DNA of 64,000 nt from Nocardia aurantiaca (GTDB lineage Bacteria > Actinomycetota > Actinomycetes > Mycobacteriales > Mycobacteriaceae), in the NCBI RefSeq assembly GCF_009708175.1, contig NZ_WMBB01000008.1, positions 1 through 64,000 of the forward strand, read 5' to 3'. The position numbers and the translations under genes were made by a program. This document shows positions 23,837-32,010 of the stretch, in pieces. Each line of letters begins with the position of its first letter. The first letter of the stretch is position 1. The notes beneath the pieces were generated by a model that made no database searches, was not told the origin of the DNA, and worked only from the letters and a program-made list of their open reading frames with translations.

Positions 23837-24731
23837 AGCGCTCCGCCTCCTCGCGCTCGGTCCGATCCCGGAAGTATCGATGCTGTGCCAGCGTGATCAC
23901 GAACACGACCGCGAACACCACCACCGCCATGACCGCGGCCCGCCCCGGATGCGCGGCCTCGAAGGCCTCCGAATACATCCGCATGGCAACCACATCCGTG
24001 TGATGGTCGGGCCCGCCCCGGGTGAGCGCGTACACCGCGTCGAAGGTCTGAAAGACGGTGAGCACTCCGGTGACCAGCACGAAGAACATGGTCGGCCGCA
24101 GCAGCGGCAGGATCAGCCAGCGAATGCGCCGCCAGCCCACGGCTCCGTCCAGCGCGCCCGCATCGAGGATCTCGCCCGGTATGGCCCGGATCCCGGCCAC
24201 GAAGAACAGCGCCACATATCCGATGTTCATCCAGACGATCACCGCGGCGACCGCGGGCAGCGCCAGCGTCGGCGAGCTGAGCCACTCCACCCGCCGCCCC
24301 AGCAGCGCGTCGAGCGCGCCGCCGGTGGGCGCGAAGATCCACTGCCAGACCACTCCCACGGCTACCGGTGCGCACATCCACGGCAGTGCGTACACCACCC
24401 GCAGCACGGTTCCGCCCCGTCCGCGCCGCGCCAGCGGGGCCGCCACCGCGAATCCCAGCACCGTCTGCACCGGCACCACCAGGGCCGTCAATGCCAGCGT
24501 CATCAGGATCGAATGTCCGAACTGCCGGTCACTGCGCACCGACCCCCAATTATCCCATCCGGTGAACCGTATGGGCCCCAACAGATTCCAGCTGTGCAGG
24601 CTCAGCCACAACACCACCGCGATCGGCACCAGCAGAAAACAGCCGACCCCGATCAGGCTCGGCAGCAGCAGGACATAGCCCACCGCCGCGCGCCGACGCC
24701 GGGCCGATCCGCGGCGAACCGTCCGATCCAT
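23826..24731 (-). CDS. Sugar ABC transporter permease, MalF type
   Basis: 301 aa permease. Hydrophobic helices begin near residue 15 (YVLLLPSLIGVGCFLLVPI). The EAA loop EILDAGALDGAVGWRRIRWLILPLLRPT lies near residues 195-225. The C-terminus has the GGPDHHTDVVAMRMYSEAF pattern typical of MalF/LacF-like sugar permeases. It is the first gene of the importer. ATG 24729-24731 has no strong ribosome site; an upstream GTG in frame is possible. It is transcribed away from the SCO2524-2521 cassette. Confidence 0.9.
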   Translation of the reverse strand: MDRTVRRGSARRRRAAVGYVLLLPSLIGVGCFLLVPIAVVLWLSLHSWNLLGPIRFTGWDNWGSVRSDRQFGHSILMTLALTALVVPVQTVLGFAVAAPLARRGRGGTVLRVVYALPWMCAPVAVGVVWQWIFAPTGGALDALLGRRVEWLSSPTLALPAVAAVIVWMNIGYVALFFVAGIRAIPGEILDAGALDGAVGWRRIRWLILPLLRPTMFFVLVTGVLTVFQTFDAVYALTRGGPDHHTDVVAMRMYSEAFEAAHPGRAAVMAVVVFAVVFVITLAQHRYFRDRTEREEAERYEY

Positions 24732-24926
24732 GATCCGCGACGCTACCGGCACGCCCCCGGCGACCGTGCACTCCCACGCCCGATCTGCCCGATATCGCTT
24801 TGTGCGCGACGCGATTTCGGGCCTGCCTTCCACCCTGTGCCGACGGCTGGCGCATGATAGTTTGTGCCGCGCCCGTTCATAGCTATGACGGCGAGGCTGG
24901 CCACGACAGGGCAGGGGACGGCGTCG

Positions 24927-26807
24927 ATGAGAATCAAGCCACGGGAACAGATCCTCGGAGTCTGGCGGTCGCTGTTGACCGCGTGTTATCAGGACGGCAC
25001 CTGGGTCTGGGGCGGCCGCAACGGTTCCAACTCCATCAGCGACGCCGAACAGCTGCTGTGCCTGCTGTACCCGGCTACCGAGATCGACGGCTTCGGGCTG
25101 GAGCGGCCCGACGAGATCGCCGTCGACATCCGCGAGGTGCTGTCCCCCCTGGGCGACAATGGCCTGCGGATCGGCGAGCGCGTGGTCTGGCTGCTCGAGC
25201 AGTACATCGACCGCCACACCGATCCCGACCCGGACTCCGGCGCCGGCCTGCCGAGCTTCGCGGCGGGTAGCTACCTGTCCTCGTCCGACGGCGTCGATCC
25301 GACGCCCGCCCAGCGCGCGCTCGACGTCGTCGACTCCTATTCCATGTCGCTGACCCTGTGCCTGGCCGCGCTGAAGTTCCTGCGCGGCTTCAGCGGTCCG
25401 GTCGCCGAACTGGCCGTGGGCCGCCGGATCAAGCTGGCCGTGGAGCTGGGCCCGCGCATCGAGCGGCTGGACGCCCTCATCAATGTCCGGCTCACCGCCG
25501 CCATGGTGGGCTTGGTCCGCAGCTTCGTGGTGAACACCGTCTCGCCCAAGTCCGATGCCGGGCGCACCATGCTGTCGATGCTCAACCAGACCGGCGGCTC
25601 CACCGACGCGGTGGTGCACGCCGTGCAGCAGCGCCTGGAACGGGTCCGCATCCGGCTGCGCAACGACGCCACGCTCAGTCAGGTGGAGGGCGTCGACCTG
25701 GACAGCTCGGACATGCTGTTCGAATGCGGTTGGAGCTGGGCCATTGTGCGCAAGGCCGCCCCCATCGACTTCGTGGACATGCCCCTCGCGGATCAGCCCG
25801 GCCACGCCATCGCGCGGCCGTACCTGCACTTCACGGTGGTGGCGCTGGACGGCATCAACGACCTCACCTCGGTGCGCACCCGCGAACTCGACCTGCTCAA
25901 CAGTCAGCAGCGCCGCCTGGCCGAGGCGCTGCAGCTGCGCTGGGATCTGGCGCAGCGCTACTGGGCGGCGGTGGCGCGCTTCGGCACCGGGCGCTGGCCG
26001 CTCGAGGACATTCCGTGGCGCACCTCCGACGGCGAGGAATCGGACTACTTCAGTCTCATCGTGTCCGCGGTGCTCATGCAGGACCTGCTCAACCGTGAGG
26101 CCAATGACGACGATCTGGACCGCGCCGCAACGATTTTCGACGAGCTGGCCCGCCGTGGCCGCATCATCCGCCGGTTCACCGCCGACGATCCCGCCCGCAT
26201 CATGCACACCCCCGGCGTCAGCCTGCGCCTGCTGGGCAGCGAGGAACTGGACGGCCCGCTGCTGCTGTGGACGGTATCCGACTACGCCACCGTGCTTTTG
26301 AAGCGCACCCTGCAGGCCGCCCGGCTCTCCGGCACCATCGAGACCCGTGACCAGCTCATGGCGCTGGCCCAGGCCACCATGGACCACCTCGACCTGCGCG
26401 CCTTCCGCGAGGGCCCGGCCACCGGCCTCTGGGACGATCCCAGCCGCATCTTCGGCGGATCCGAAACCCAGCTGCCCTCCTGGTATCTCACCGAGCGCGT
26501 GGTCGAGTGCATGGTGACCGCCGCGCGCATGTACCGAGAACCGCCGCTGCGCGCGCCCACCTCGGTGACCCGGGCCATGGAACTGCTGACCGAGGCCGAG
26601 CATCTGCTCAATCGGGAGATGCTCGAGTTGAGCGAGACCGATACGTCCCCCAGCCGCACCGCCCTGGCCCTGGCCGAACAGCGCCTGGAACGCGCCCGCA
26701 AGCTCATCGACGAACGCCCGGGCACCGCTGTCAGTCTCGCCTCGCAGGCCCTCATGGAACTGGACGAACTCGCCTACGCCCGGTTCGACGCCACCAGGAG
26801 TGTGTGA
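24927..26807 (+). CDS. SCO2524 family protein (first gene of the cassette)
   Basis: 626 aa, beginning MRIKPREQILGVWRSLLTA after GGGGA, eight bases upstream of ATG 24927. The sequence is mostly helical and hydrophilic, without membrane helices or known catalytic motifs. Features include WVWGGRNGSNSISDAEQLLC near residue 30, a PLADQPGHAIARPYLHFTVVAL segment near 300 and a helical C-terminus (ALAEQRLERARKLIDERPG). I recognise it as the large helical protein next to the SCO2523 variant P-loop protein in a conserved actinobacterial cassette. The number 2524 is inferred from gene order and size. Its stop overlaps the next start. Function unknown. Confidence 0.75.
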   Translation: MRIKPREQILGVWRSLLTACYQDGTWVWGGRNGSNSISDAEQLLCLLYPATEIDGFGLERPDEIAVDIREVLSPLGDNGLRIGERVVWLLEQYIDRHTDPDPDSGAGLPSFAAGSYLSSSDGVDPTPAQRALDVVDSYSMSLTLCLAALKFLRGFSGPVAELAVGRRIKLAVELGPRIERLDALINVRLTAAMVGLVRSFVVNTVSPKSDAGRTMLSMLNQTGGSTDAVVHAVQQRLERVRIRLRNDATLSQVEGVDLDSSDMLFECGWSWAIVRKAAPIDFVDMPLADQPGHAIARPYLHFTVVALDGINDLTSVRTRELDLLNSQQRRLAEALQLRWDLAQRYWAAVARFGTGRWPLEDIPWRTSDGEESDYFSLIVSAVLMQDLLNREANDDDLDRAATIFDELARRGRIIRRFTADDPARIMHTPGVSLRLLGSEELDGPLLLWTVSDYATVLLKRTLQAARLSGTIETRDQLMALAQATMDHLDLRAFREGPATGLWDDPSRIFGGSETQLPSWYLTERVVECMVTAARMYREPPLRAPTSVTRAMELLTEAEHLLNREMLELSETDTSPSRTALALAEQRLERARKLIDERPGTAVSLASQALMELDELAYARFDATRSV

Positions 26808-27736
26808 CCGTGCTCGTGTTCTCCGCTTCTGACAAGGGCGGCACCGGCCGCTCGGTCACCAGCTGCAATATGGCCTACTGGCTGAGCATGAAGGGCTACA
26901 AGGTCGCCTATCTGGATTTCGATTTCGGATCCCCCACCGCGGGAGGCACTTTCGAGATCAGCCGGATCGACAATGGTGTCCGCGACGGCACGGGTCTGCA
27001 CGCGTACCTGCTCGACGAGAACGGCACACCCGCACGGCTGAGTGTGCGCTCCGAGACCGACCGGATGGAACTGAGCCGCTCCCGCCACCCCTCGGGCCGG
27101 CTGGTGCTCTTCCCCGGCGACGTCGGCGGCTCCGAGTTCACCACGCTCGACGAGCGCATGATCGACCGCTGCGCCGCCCTGTTCGCCACCTGCGAGCAGG
27201 AATTCAATGTCACCTTCGTGGATCTGAGCGCGGGCCGCTCCATCGCGCTCGCACTGGCGCTGAGCGCGACCCGGCATCCGCAGCTGGCCCGAGCGGTGTG
27301 CCGTTGGCTCATCTTCCACCGCTGGACCCGCCAGCACATCGCGGCCGCCCGCGGCCTGGTCCACGACGAGCATGGTGTGCTCGCGGTCGGGGAGGCGTGG
27401 GGTCATGACCGCGCCGAGTTGCTGAACTCGCTGCGCTTCGTCCGCACCGCCGTGCCCGAACTCAACCTGACCGCCGGCCTGCGCCCGGCCCAGGCCGCCT
27501 GGCTGCAGGAACAACACAACACCCTGACCCGCGCGGCCAACCGGCACGGCATGGGTGAGAGCGGGATACTGGGCAAGGTCCCGGTGGAACCGATGCTGCA
27601 GTGCCGGGAACAGGTGATCCTGGATGTGGATGTGGCTGCCCACGTGGCCAATGCCGCGACCGTGGACGCGTTCCGCCTGCTCACCGAGAAACTCATGAAC
27701 GATGCCGTCTGGGAACAGGTGGAGGTGCGCAGATGA
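26804..27736 (+). CDS. SCO2523 family variant P-loop protein (ParA/MinD-like ATPase fold)
   Basis: 310 aa. The N-terminus VFSASDKGGTGRSVTSCNMAY is a deviant Walker A in which the signature Lys (DKGG) is kept but the P-loop Lys before Ser is Arg. A switch-like YLDFDFGSPTAGG follows at about residue 45, and a Walker-B-like strand FVDLSAGRSIALAL near 140. ParA/MinD proteins use this fold for ATP-driven dimerisation on DNA or membrane; the Arg makes ATP hydrolysis doubtful. GTG 26804 overlaps the previous stop (GTGA); GTG 26810 is possible. It also overlaps the next gene, so stoichiometric expression is likely. Confidence 0.85.
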   Translation: MTVLVFSASDKGGTGRSVTSCNMAYWLSMKGYKVAYLDFDFGSPTAGGTFEISRIDNGVRDGTGLHAYLLDENGTPARLSVRSETDRMELSRSRHPSGRLVLFPGDVGGSEFTTLDERMIDRCAALFATCEQEFNVTFVDLSAGRSIALALALSATRHPQLARAVCRWLIFHRWTRQHIAAARGLVHDEHGVLAVGEAWGHDRAELLNSLRFVRTAVPELNLTAGLRPAQAAWLQEQHNTLTRAANRHGMGESGILGKVPVEPMLQCREQVILDVDVAAHVANAATVDAFRLLTEKLMNDAVWEQVEVRR

Positions 27737-28782
27737 GCTCCGCGACCGACTACAGCGAGGCCGGCGAGCGCAATCGCGTGGCCGGACAGCCGCTGTCGCA
27801 TCTGTCCATCGAGGTCGGCCACTTCTACATGGACGAGCTCGTCAACGGCGTGGACCGCATCCATGCCCAGCTGCGCAAGGTAGCCCCGATCGTGGCGGCC
27901 CAGATCGCCGCGGCCGAAAAGGAATTCGGGCCGGGCGCCCGGGTCAGCACCTGCTTCCTGGTCGACGACTACTTCTGGACCCGCACCGCCACCCGTTCCC
28001 GGGACGCCCGACGCGCCGCGGACCCGCGGCAGGTGCTCGAGAAGCTGCTGGTCGCGGCCGAGCAGTGCGAGGTGCCCATCGACTACCTGGCGCGTGAGGC
28101 CGGGTGCGCGGAGGTGCCGTCGTTCCAGGACGGCGAACCCGTGGGCGAACCGGTGCGGCTGGCGGAGATGATGGCTGCCCGCATCGTCGCCGAACCCGAG
28201 CGTGACAGCACCGGTCGCCGACCGCCCACCGTGGAGTCCGGCTGGCTGTGCAATGGCCGCCGTTCCTCGGAATACGATGCGGGACAGGCCATGCGCATCG
28301 CCCGCTACCGCCCGCCGGAGGAGTTCGGCGCGCGCAATCACTCCATCTTCCTCGATGTACAGCTGTGGAGCCGCCAGTTGGAGGAGGTGGCGGGACAGCA
28401 GGTGGAGCGCATCCTCTGGTCCTGTCCGTTCCTGGCCTCCATCTGGCAGTTGTTGCGGCTGGGCATGATTCGCGATGAGGGCGCGATGGTGGCCGCGCCT
28501 GTGCCGTGGGAGGACCCGTGGCCCAGCGACTGGTCGCGGTTGCCGGCGGTGATGAAGCTGAACTCGAAGGCCAAGCCCTTCGCGGCCTATCGGGCGCTGT
28601 CCGTGCTGCCCTACAGCTACCTCGGCATCGAGCACGCGGTCAGGGTCATCCTCGACCACCTGCAACTCGACGACGACGTGCACGCCAAACTCGCCGAACG
28701 CGGTGCGGGTGAGCGCATTCCGGTCGAGGTGCCCCGGCAGGCCACCCGCCGGTTGAACCACATCTTTCTAGGTGATGTCTGA
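27733..28782 (+). CDS. SCO2522 family protein
   Basis: 349 aa soluble protein, ATG overlapping the previous stop with GGAGG nine bases upstream. The conserved N-terminal segment reads LSIEVGHFYMDELVNGVDRI, followed by CFLVDDYFWTRTATRS near residue 80, a WLCNGRRSSEYDAGQAM block near 175 and the late FAAYRALSVLPYSYLGIEHAV. Mixed alpha/beta, no membrane segment, no known catalytic motif. Acidic and aromatic conserved patches (HFYMDE, DDYFW) suggest an enzyme-like or binding fold. Named by memory of the cassette; function unknown. Confidence 0.78.
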   Translation: MSSATDYSEAGERNRVAGQPLSHLSIEVGHFYMDELVNGVDRIHAQLRKVAPIVAAQIAAAEKEFGPGARVSTCFLVDDYFWTRTATRSRDARRAADPRQVLEKLLVAAEQCEVPIDYLAREAGCAEVPSFQDGEPVGEPVRLAEMMAARIVAEPERDSTGRRPPTVESGWLCNGRRSSEYDAGQAMRIARYRPPEEFGARNHSIFLDVQLWSRQLEEVAGQQVERILWSCPFLASIWQLLRLGMIRDEGAMVAAPVPWEDPWPSDWSRLPAVMKLNSKAKPFAAYRALSVLPYSYLGIEHAVRVILDHLQLDDDVHAKLAERGAGERIPVEVPRQATRRLNHIFLGDV

Positions 28783-28815
28783 GGTGGCCCCCGGTCATGC
28801 GCGAAAGGGACCGGT

Positions 28816-29799
28816 ATGAGCGATCCGCTGGTGCTGCTGGGGGAGGTACGCACGGCACTGCTGCCGAATTCGGGGGGACTGGCGGCGCGGGAGGCGCAGG
28901 CGCTGCTGTCACTGCTACCCGGGCAGCGGGTGCTGATGCGGGAACGCCCTCTGCCACTGGCGGTTTCGCCGAGTTCGGCCATCGGCGTGGACTGCAAGCT
29001 GGCCACGGTGTCGCGTTCGGACAGCCGCGCCATCGGCACGGTCGCCGCGCACGCGATCCTGGTGGGCGGCCGGGTGATCCAGTCCTCGGCCTGCTCGACC
29101 GTGGTGCGCACCGCCGACAAGAACCGGCGCCCTTGGTCGCACTATCTGAAACAGGTCGGGACACTCGAGGTGTGGCACCGGATCGCCGACGACCCCTCGG
29201 CCGCGGTCGATCTCACCGAGGGTTTCCTGGAGGGCTCCAGCGCCACCACCCTCGACCTGGGTTCGGTCAGCGATCGGCTGCTCACCCGGGTGCGCACCGA
29301 TCCGCGCCTGGATCAGCAGCCGCCGGTGCGATCCAGTGCCACCCGGCTGCGCTGGGCCGCGCGGGTCGCGCCGCCGGTGGGCGGCGCTGTGCGCGGTCGC
29401 ACTCTGTTCGCGTTCCGGCTGGAGGACGAGAACACCCGGTCGGTGCGGATCATGGTGCCGACCGCGCGGGATCTGGCCGGGGTGCAACGCTTCTGCGAGG
29501 ATCTGGCCACCCACGACTGGCTGCTGTCCACCCTCGGCGCCGCCCTGTCCGAGGCCGAACGCCCCGCGCCCGAACGCGATCCGGCGGTGGAGCTGGCGCC
29601 GCTGCTCGAGCACCTGGTGCACCTGTGGATGCCGGGCGCGCACACCCCGCCCCGGCTGCGCGAACTGTGGACCCGGCTGGAGTCCGATCCGGGCTTCACC
29701 CGGCAGTGGACCGCGCAGGTCGGGCACCTGCGCGACCGGCTGGCGGTGGCGACGCTGGAGGCGCTGCGCAGCTCCAAGATCAGCACCATCCAGTGGTGA
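28816..29799 (+). CDS. SCO2521 family protein
   Basis: 327 aa, 33 bases after the SCO2522-type gene. N-terminus LVLLGEVRTALLPNSGGLAA, then a beta-rich first half (AIGVDCKLATVSRSDSRAIG; HAILVGGRVIQSSACSTVV; WSHYLKQVGTLEVWH) and a helical second half. No membrane or signal segment. The acidic segment SAAVDLTEGFLEGSS sits mid-protein. I recognise the family only by the cassette. It is the last gene; the next gene downstream faces it from the other strand with a 48-base gap. Confidence 0.75.
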   Translation: MSDPLVLLGEVRTALLPNSGGLAAREAQALLSLLPGQRVLMRERPLPLAVSPSSAIGVDCKLATVSRSDSRAIGTVAAHAILVGGRVIQSSACSTVVRTADKNRRPWSHYLKQVGTLEVWHRIADDPSAAVDLTEGFLEGSSATTLDLGSVSDRLLTRVRTDPRLDQQPPVRSSATRLRWAARVAPPVGGAVRGRTLFAFRLEDENTRSVRIMVPTARDLAGVQRFCEDLATHDWLLSTLGAALSEAERPAPERDPAVELAPLLEHLVHLWMPGAHTPPRLRELWTRLESDPGFTRQWTAQVGHLRDRLAVATLEALRSSKISTIQW

Positions 29800-29847
29800 G
29801 ACCGGCGCCGGGGCAGTGGGCGAGACTGGCACCGGGGCTCCGGGCGG

Positions 29848-30708
29848 TCAGAGCCGGAACCAACGGCGCACCAGCAGGGCGAAGAACACCGACATGGTGA
29901 CCGCGCCCAGATAGCTCTCGACCACGAAGATCGCGCGACCGCCGACCCGCAGGCTGGCGGTATCGCCGACGCCCAGCGGATTCAGGTAGTTCATGAGCAC
30001 CTGGAACAGCGTGATGGCCGGCGGCTGATCCGACCGCAGCATGACGGCCACCAGGAAGACCAGCAGCTGGCAGACGACGAACCACAGCATGCGGAAGGGC
30101 CGGTAGCCGTAGCCGCAGATGAGGTCCGGGACCAGGCCGCCGATGCGCCGCCAGGCCACCGGCTGCGCCAGCCGCCGTGCGCGGGCCATTTCCAGACCGC
30201 AGCGGTCCTCGGCATCGGTGTCCTCGTCGATGCGGTAGAGGCTGCCGGCGCGACGATAGGCCAGGGCGGCATGCGCGGGCAGCCCGGCCTGCACCAGTGG
30301 ACGGCCCAAGCGCTCATAGGTCTCGGCCAGCAGCCGGTTCTGAGTGCGACTCAAACGCAATGGCCCTCGGAACTCCACCTCGGCGGCGATGAGGGCCGCT
30401 ATGAGCTGTTTGACCGATACCGCCTGCGGCGGCGCGGCGGTGACGTGCTGGAGGACGTTTGCGTAGATGTGCCCGAAGACGAGACTGTCGCCGGCCCTGC
30501 GGATTCCGGGTGGATCGTAGGTGGCGACGACCGCCTCGGTGTGCCGGGTGAACAGGTCCAGCAGGGGCTGTTCGGTGACGCGCCGCCGCAGGCCGTGCGG
30601 CTGTTCGAGGAATTCGGTGATGTTCTCGGCGTACGTGTCGGCGTGGCGCTCGATGCGCATGCTCATATCCGCCACGAACGGCGATGACGGAGCGTTCTTC
30701 TCGAGCAT
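29848..30708 (-). CDS. Two-helix C-terminal membrane protein of unknown function
   Basis: 286 aa. The first ~190 residues are soluble and helical. The tail has a CGYGYRPFRMLWFVV entrance into a first membrane helix (about 205-225) and a second helix ESYLGAVTMSVFFALLVRRWF at the C-terminus, separated by a loop with NYLNPLGVG. This Y-G-Y-R plus two-helix tail resembles an ion-channel-like module seen in actinobacterial regulatory proteins. ATG 30708 is two bases after the GNAT stop, so they are cotranscribed. It converges on the SCO2521-type gene. Confidence 0.75.
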   Translation of the reverse strand: MLEKNAPSSPFVADMSMRIERHADTYAENITEFLEQPHGLRRRVTEQPLLDLFTRHTEAVVATYDPPGIRRAGDSLVFGHIYANVLQHVTAAPPQAVSVKQLIAALIAAEVEFRGPLRLSRTQNRLLAETYERLGRPLVQAGLPAHAALAYRRAGSLYRIDEDTDAEDRCGLEMARARRLAQPVAWRRIGGLVPDLICGYGYRPFRMLWFVVCQLLVFLVAVMLRSDQPPAITLFQVLMNYLNPLGVGDTASLRVGGRAIFVVESYLGAVTMSVFFALLVRRWFRL

Positions 30709-30710
30709 GA

Positions 30711-31181
30711 TCAATGATAAATCCTGTGCACCAGCACATCTCGGGGCTCGCCGACGCCGAAGTAGGCGACGTCGTGGTCGGCCCATACGAAGCCGACCTC
30801 CTTGTAGAGGTGGTAGGCGGCGCGATTGCCGGGTTTCACCGTGACGAAGACCTGTTCGGCGCGGATCGTGCGGCATTGCGCCAGTGCGGCTTCCAGTAGC
30901 GCGCGGCCGTAGCCGCGACCCCGGCAGCCGGGCGCCACGGCGAAGCCGAGGAACCAGGCGGTGCTGTCCCCGTCGATGGCGGTGAGCACATAGCCACACA
31001 CCTCCCCCGCGTCCTCGGCAACCGTCCAGTTTGCTCCGTGCAACTCGAACAATTGCCGCAGAACGAAATACGGATACGCGAGATGCTCGAATTCGACCAC
31101 CTCGAGGGCGCGGATCGCGTCCAGATCAGACAGCGACGCGGTCCGGCATGCCGGGACGTCCGGCTGTTCGAAGGCCAACAA
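30711..31181 (-). CDS. GNAT-family N-acetyltransferase
   Basis: 156 aa from TTG 31181, which follows GGAGGGG by 7 bases. The acetyl-CoA-binding motif A reads FLGFAVAPGCRGRGYGRALLEAAL (Q/RxxGxG/A pattern), and the motif B end is NRAAYHLYKEVGFV. RimI-like size suggests acylation of a protein N-terminus, amine or small metabolite; the substrate is unknown. It is the first gene of a pair with the two-helix membrane protein, its stop lying two bases before that gene's ATG. Confidence 0.88.
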   Translation of the reverse strand: MLAFEQPDVPACRTASLSDLDAIRALEVVEFEHLAYPYFVLRQLFELHGANWTVAEDAGEVCGYVLTAIDGDSTAWFLGFAVAPGCRGRGYGRALLEAALAQCRTIRAEQVFVTVKPGNRAAYHLYKEVGFVWADHDVAYFGVGEPRDVLVHRIYH

Positions 31182-31544
31182 CGGTGTTCCCCTCCACCCC
31201 TGGCGCAAGTGCGATGGATTCCAGGGTAAGCGTCACACCGGTTCTTGGGTGCGGTTCGGCCCGCCCGCCGTCTGTGGAACGAGCGGGCCGAACCGCGCTG
31301 CAGCACGCGGTGGGGACTGCGTCACCGCTGCCCGGAGGTTAGGCGCGGGACGCTCGAAAGCGCTGTGCGGCAGCGTTTATCGCGGCCCGGGGCCTTCCCC
31401 GGTACACCCCGGGCCGCGAATTCCTGGAGGGATCGCGCGCAGCCCTGGAACGGCGTAGCGCGGCCCGCGTATCGAGTAGCAGCCAGAGCAGCCGGTGCAC
31501 GAACCGGTCGGTAGCGGTTCCGGGGTGAGACCCCGCGATCCCGG
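31182..31544. other. Intergenic region upstream of the GNAT gene
   Basis: About 360 GC-rich bases with no credible gene. It contains a perfect 14-bp hairpin (31251-31296, listed apart) and otherwise only low-information open frames. It lies between the stop of the small Cys-containing gene and the start of the GNAT gene, both on the minus strand. Confidence 0.5.
31251..31296. terminator. Perfect 14-bp stem-loop
   Basis: GCGGTTCGGCCCGC (31251-31264) is the exact reverse complement of 31283-31296, with an 18-base loop. There is no T run. It lies about 250 bases downstream of the small minus-strand gene and 70 bases upstream of the GNAT start, so it may insulate the GNAT operon. Confidence 0.5.
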
Positions 31545-31748
31545 TCATGGCAGCGCCCGCTCGTCGAGCACGCACCGTCCCTCCGCGACCAGCGTCGCCC
31601 GCGCTCGGCGGCGCACCTTGCACGTCTGCACCGTGCAATCGAGGTGCAATTGCATTGCGGCGTGTGCTTGCTCGACGTTCATCACCCCCGGATCCCTACG
31701 GCAGCGCGACAGACCGGCGATGTGCATGTTGAGGGATGTCAGTTGCAT
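31545..31748 (-). CDS. Small conserved Nocardia-type protein with two cysteines
   Basis: 67 aa from ATG 31748 (GAGGAG ten bases upstream) or 45 aa from ATG 31682, where the conserved core MNVEQAHAAMQLHLDC begins. The core continues TVQTCKVRRRARATLVAEG and resembles short hypothetical proteins I remember near XRE/DUF397 genes in Nocardia. Cysteines in LDC and QTC could bind metal. Basic and helical. It is divergent from the XRE/DUF5753 gene. Confidence 0.6.
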   Translation of the reverse strand: MQLTSLNMHIAGLSRCRRDPGVMNVEQAHAAMQLHLDCTVQTCKVRRRARATLVAEGRCVLDERALP

Positions 31749-32010
31749 GTCCAGACCACTCCTCGTTCCCGCTGGTTCCTGAAGTGCCCGGAGGTTCAGG
31801 AAAGGAAAGGGGCCTAGCTACACCGCTCCGGGCACATCTCCAGCACACCACGAGCAGACGCCCGGCGGGCGAATTTCGAAAAGGAGAACGCAAAATTGCG
31901 CGAATTCCCAGCAGCGAATCCACTTGGGAGAGGACGATTCTCCACAGTGGACGAAGCCCTCGCCCGCCGTCGAGCCCGATCCATGCCCGCGACCGCGAAT
32001 GGAGCGTGTT

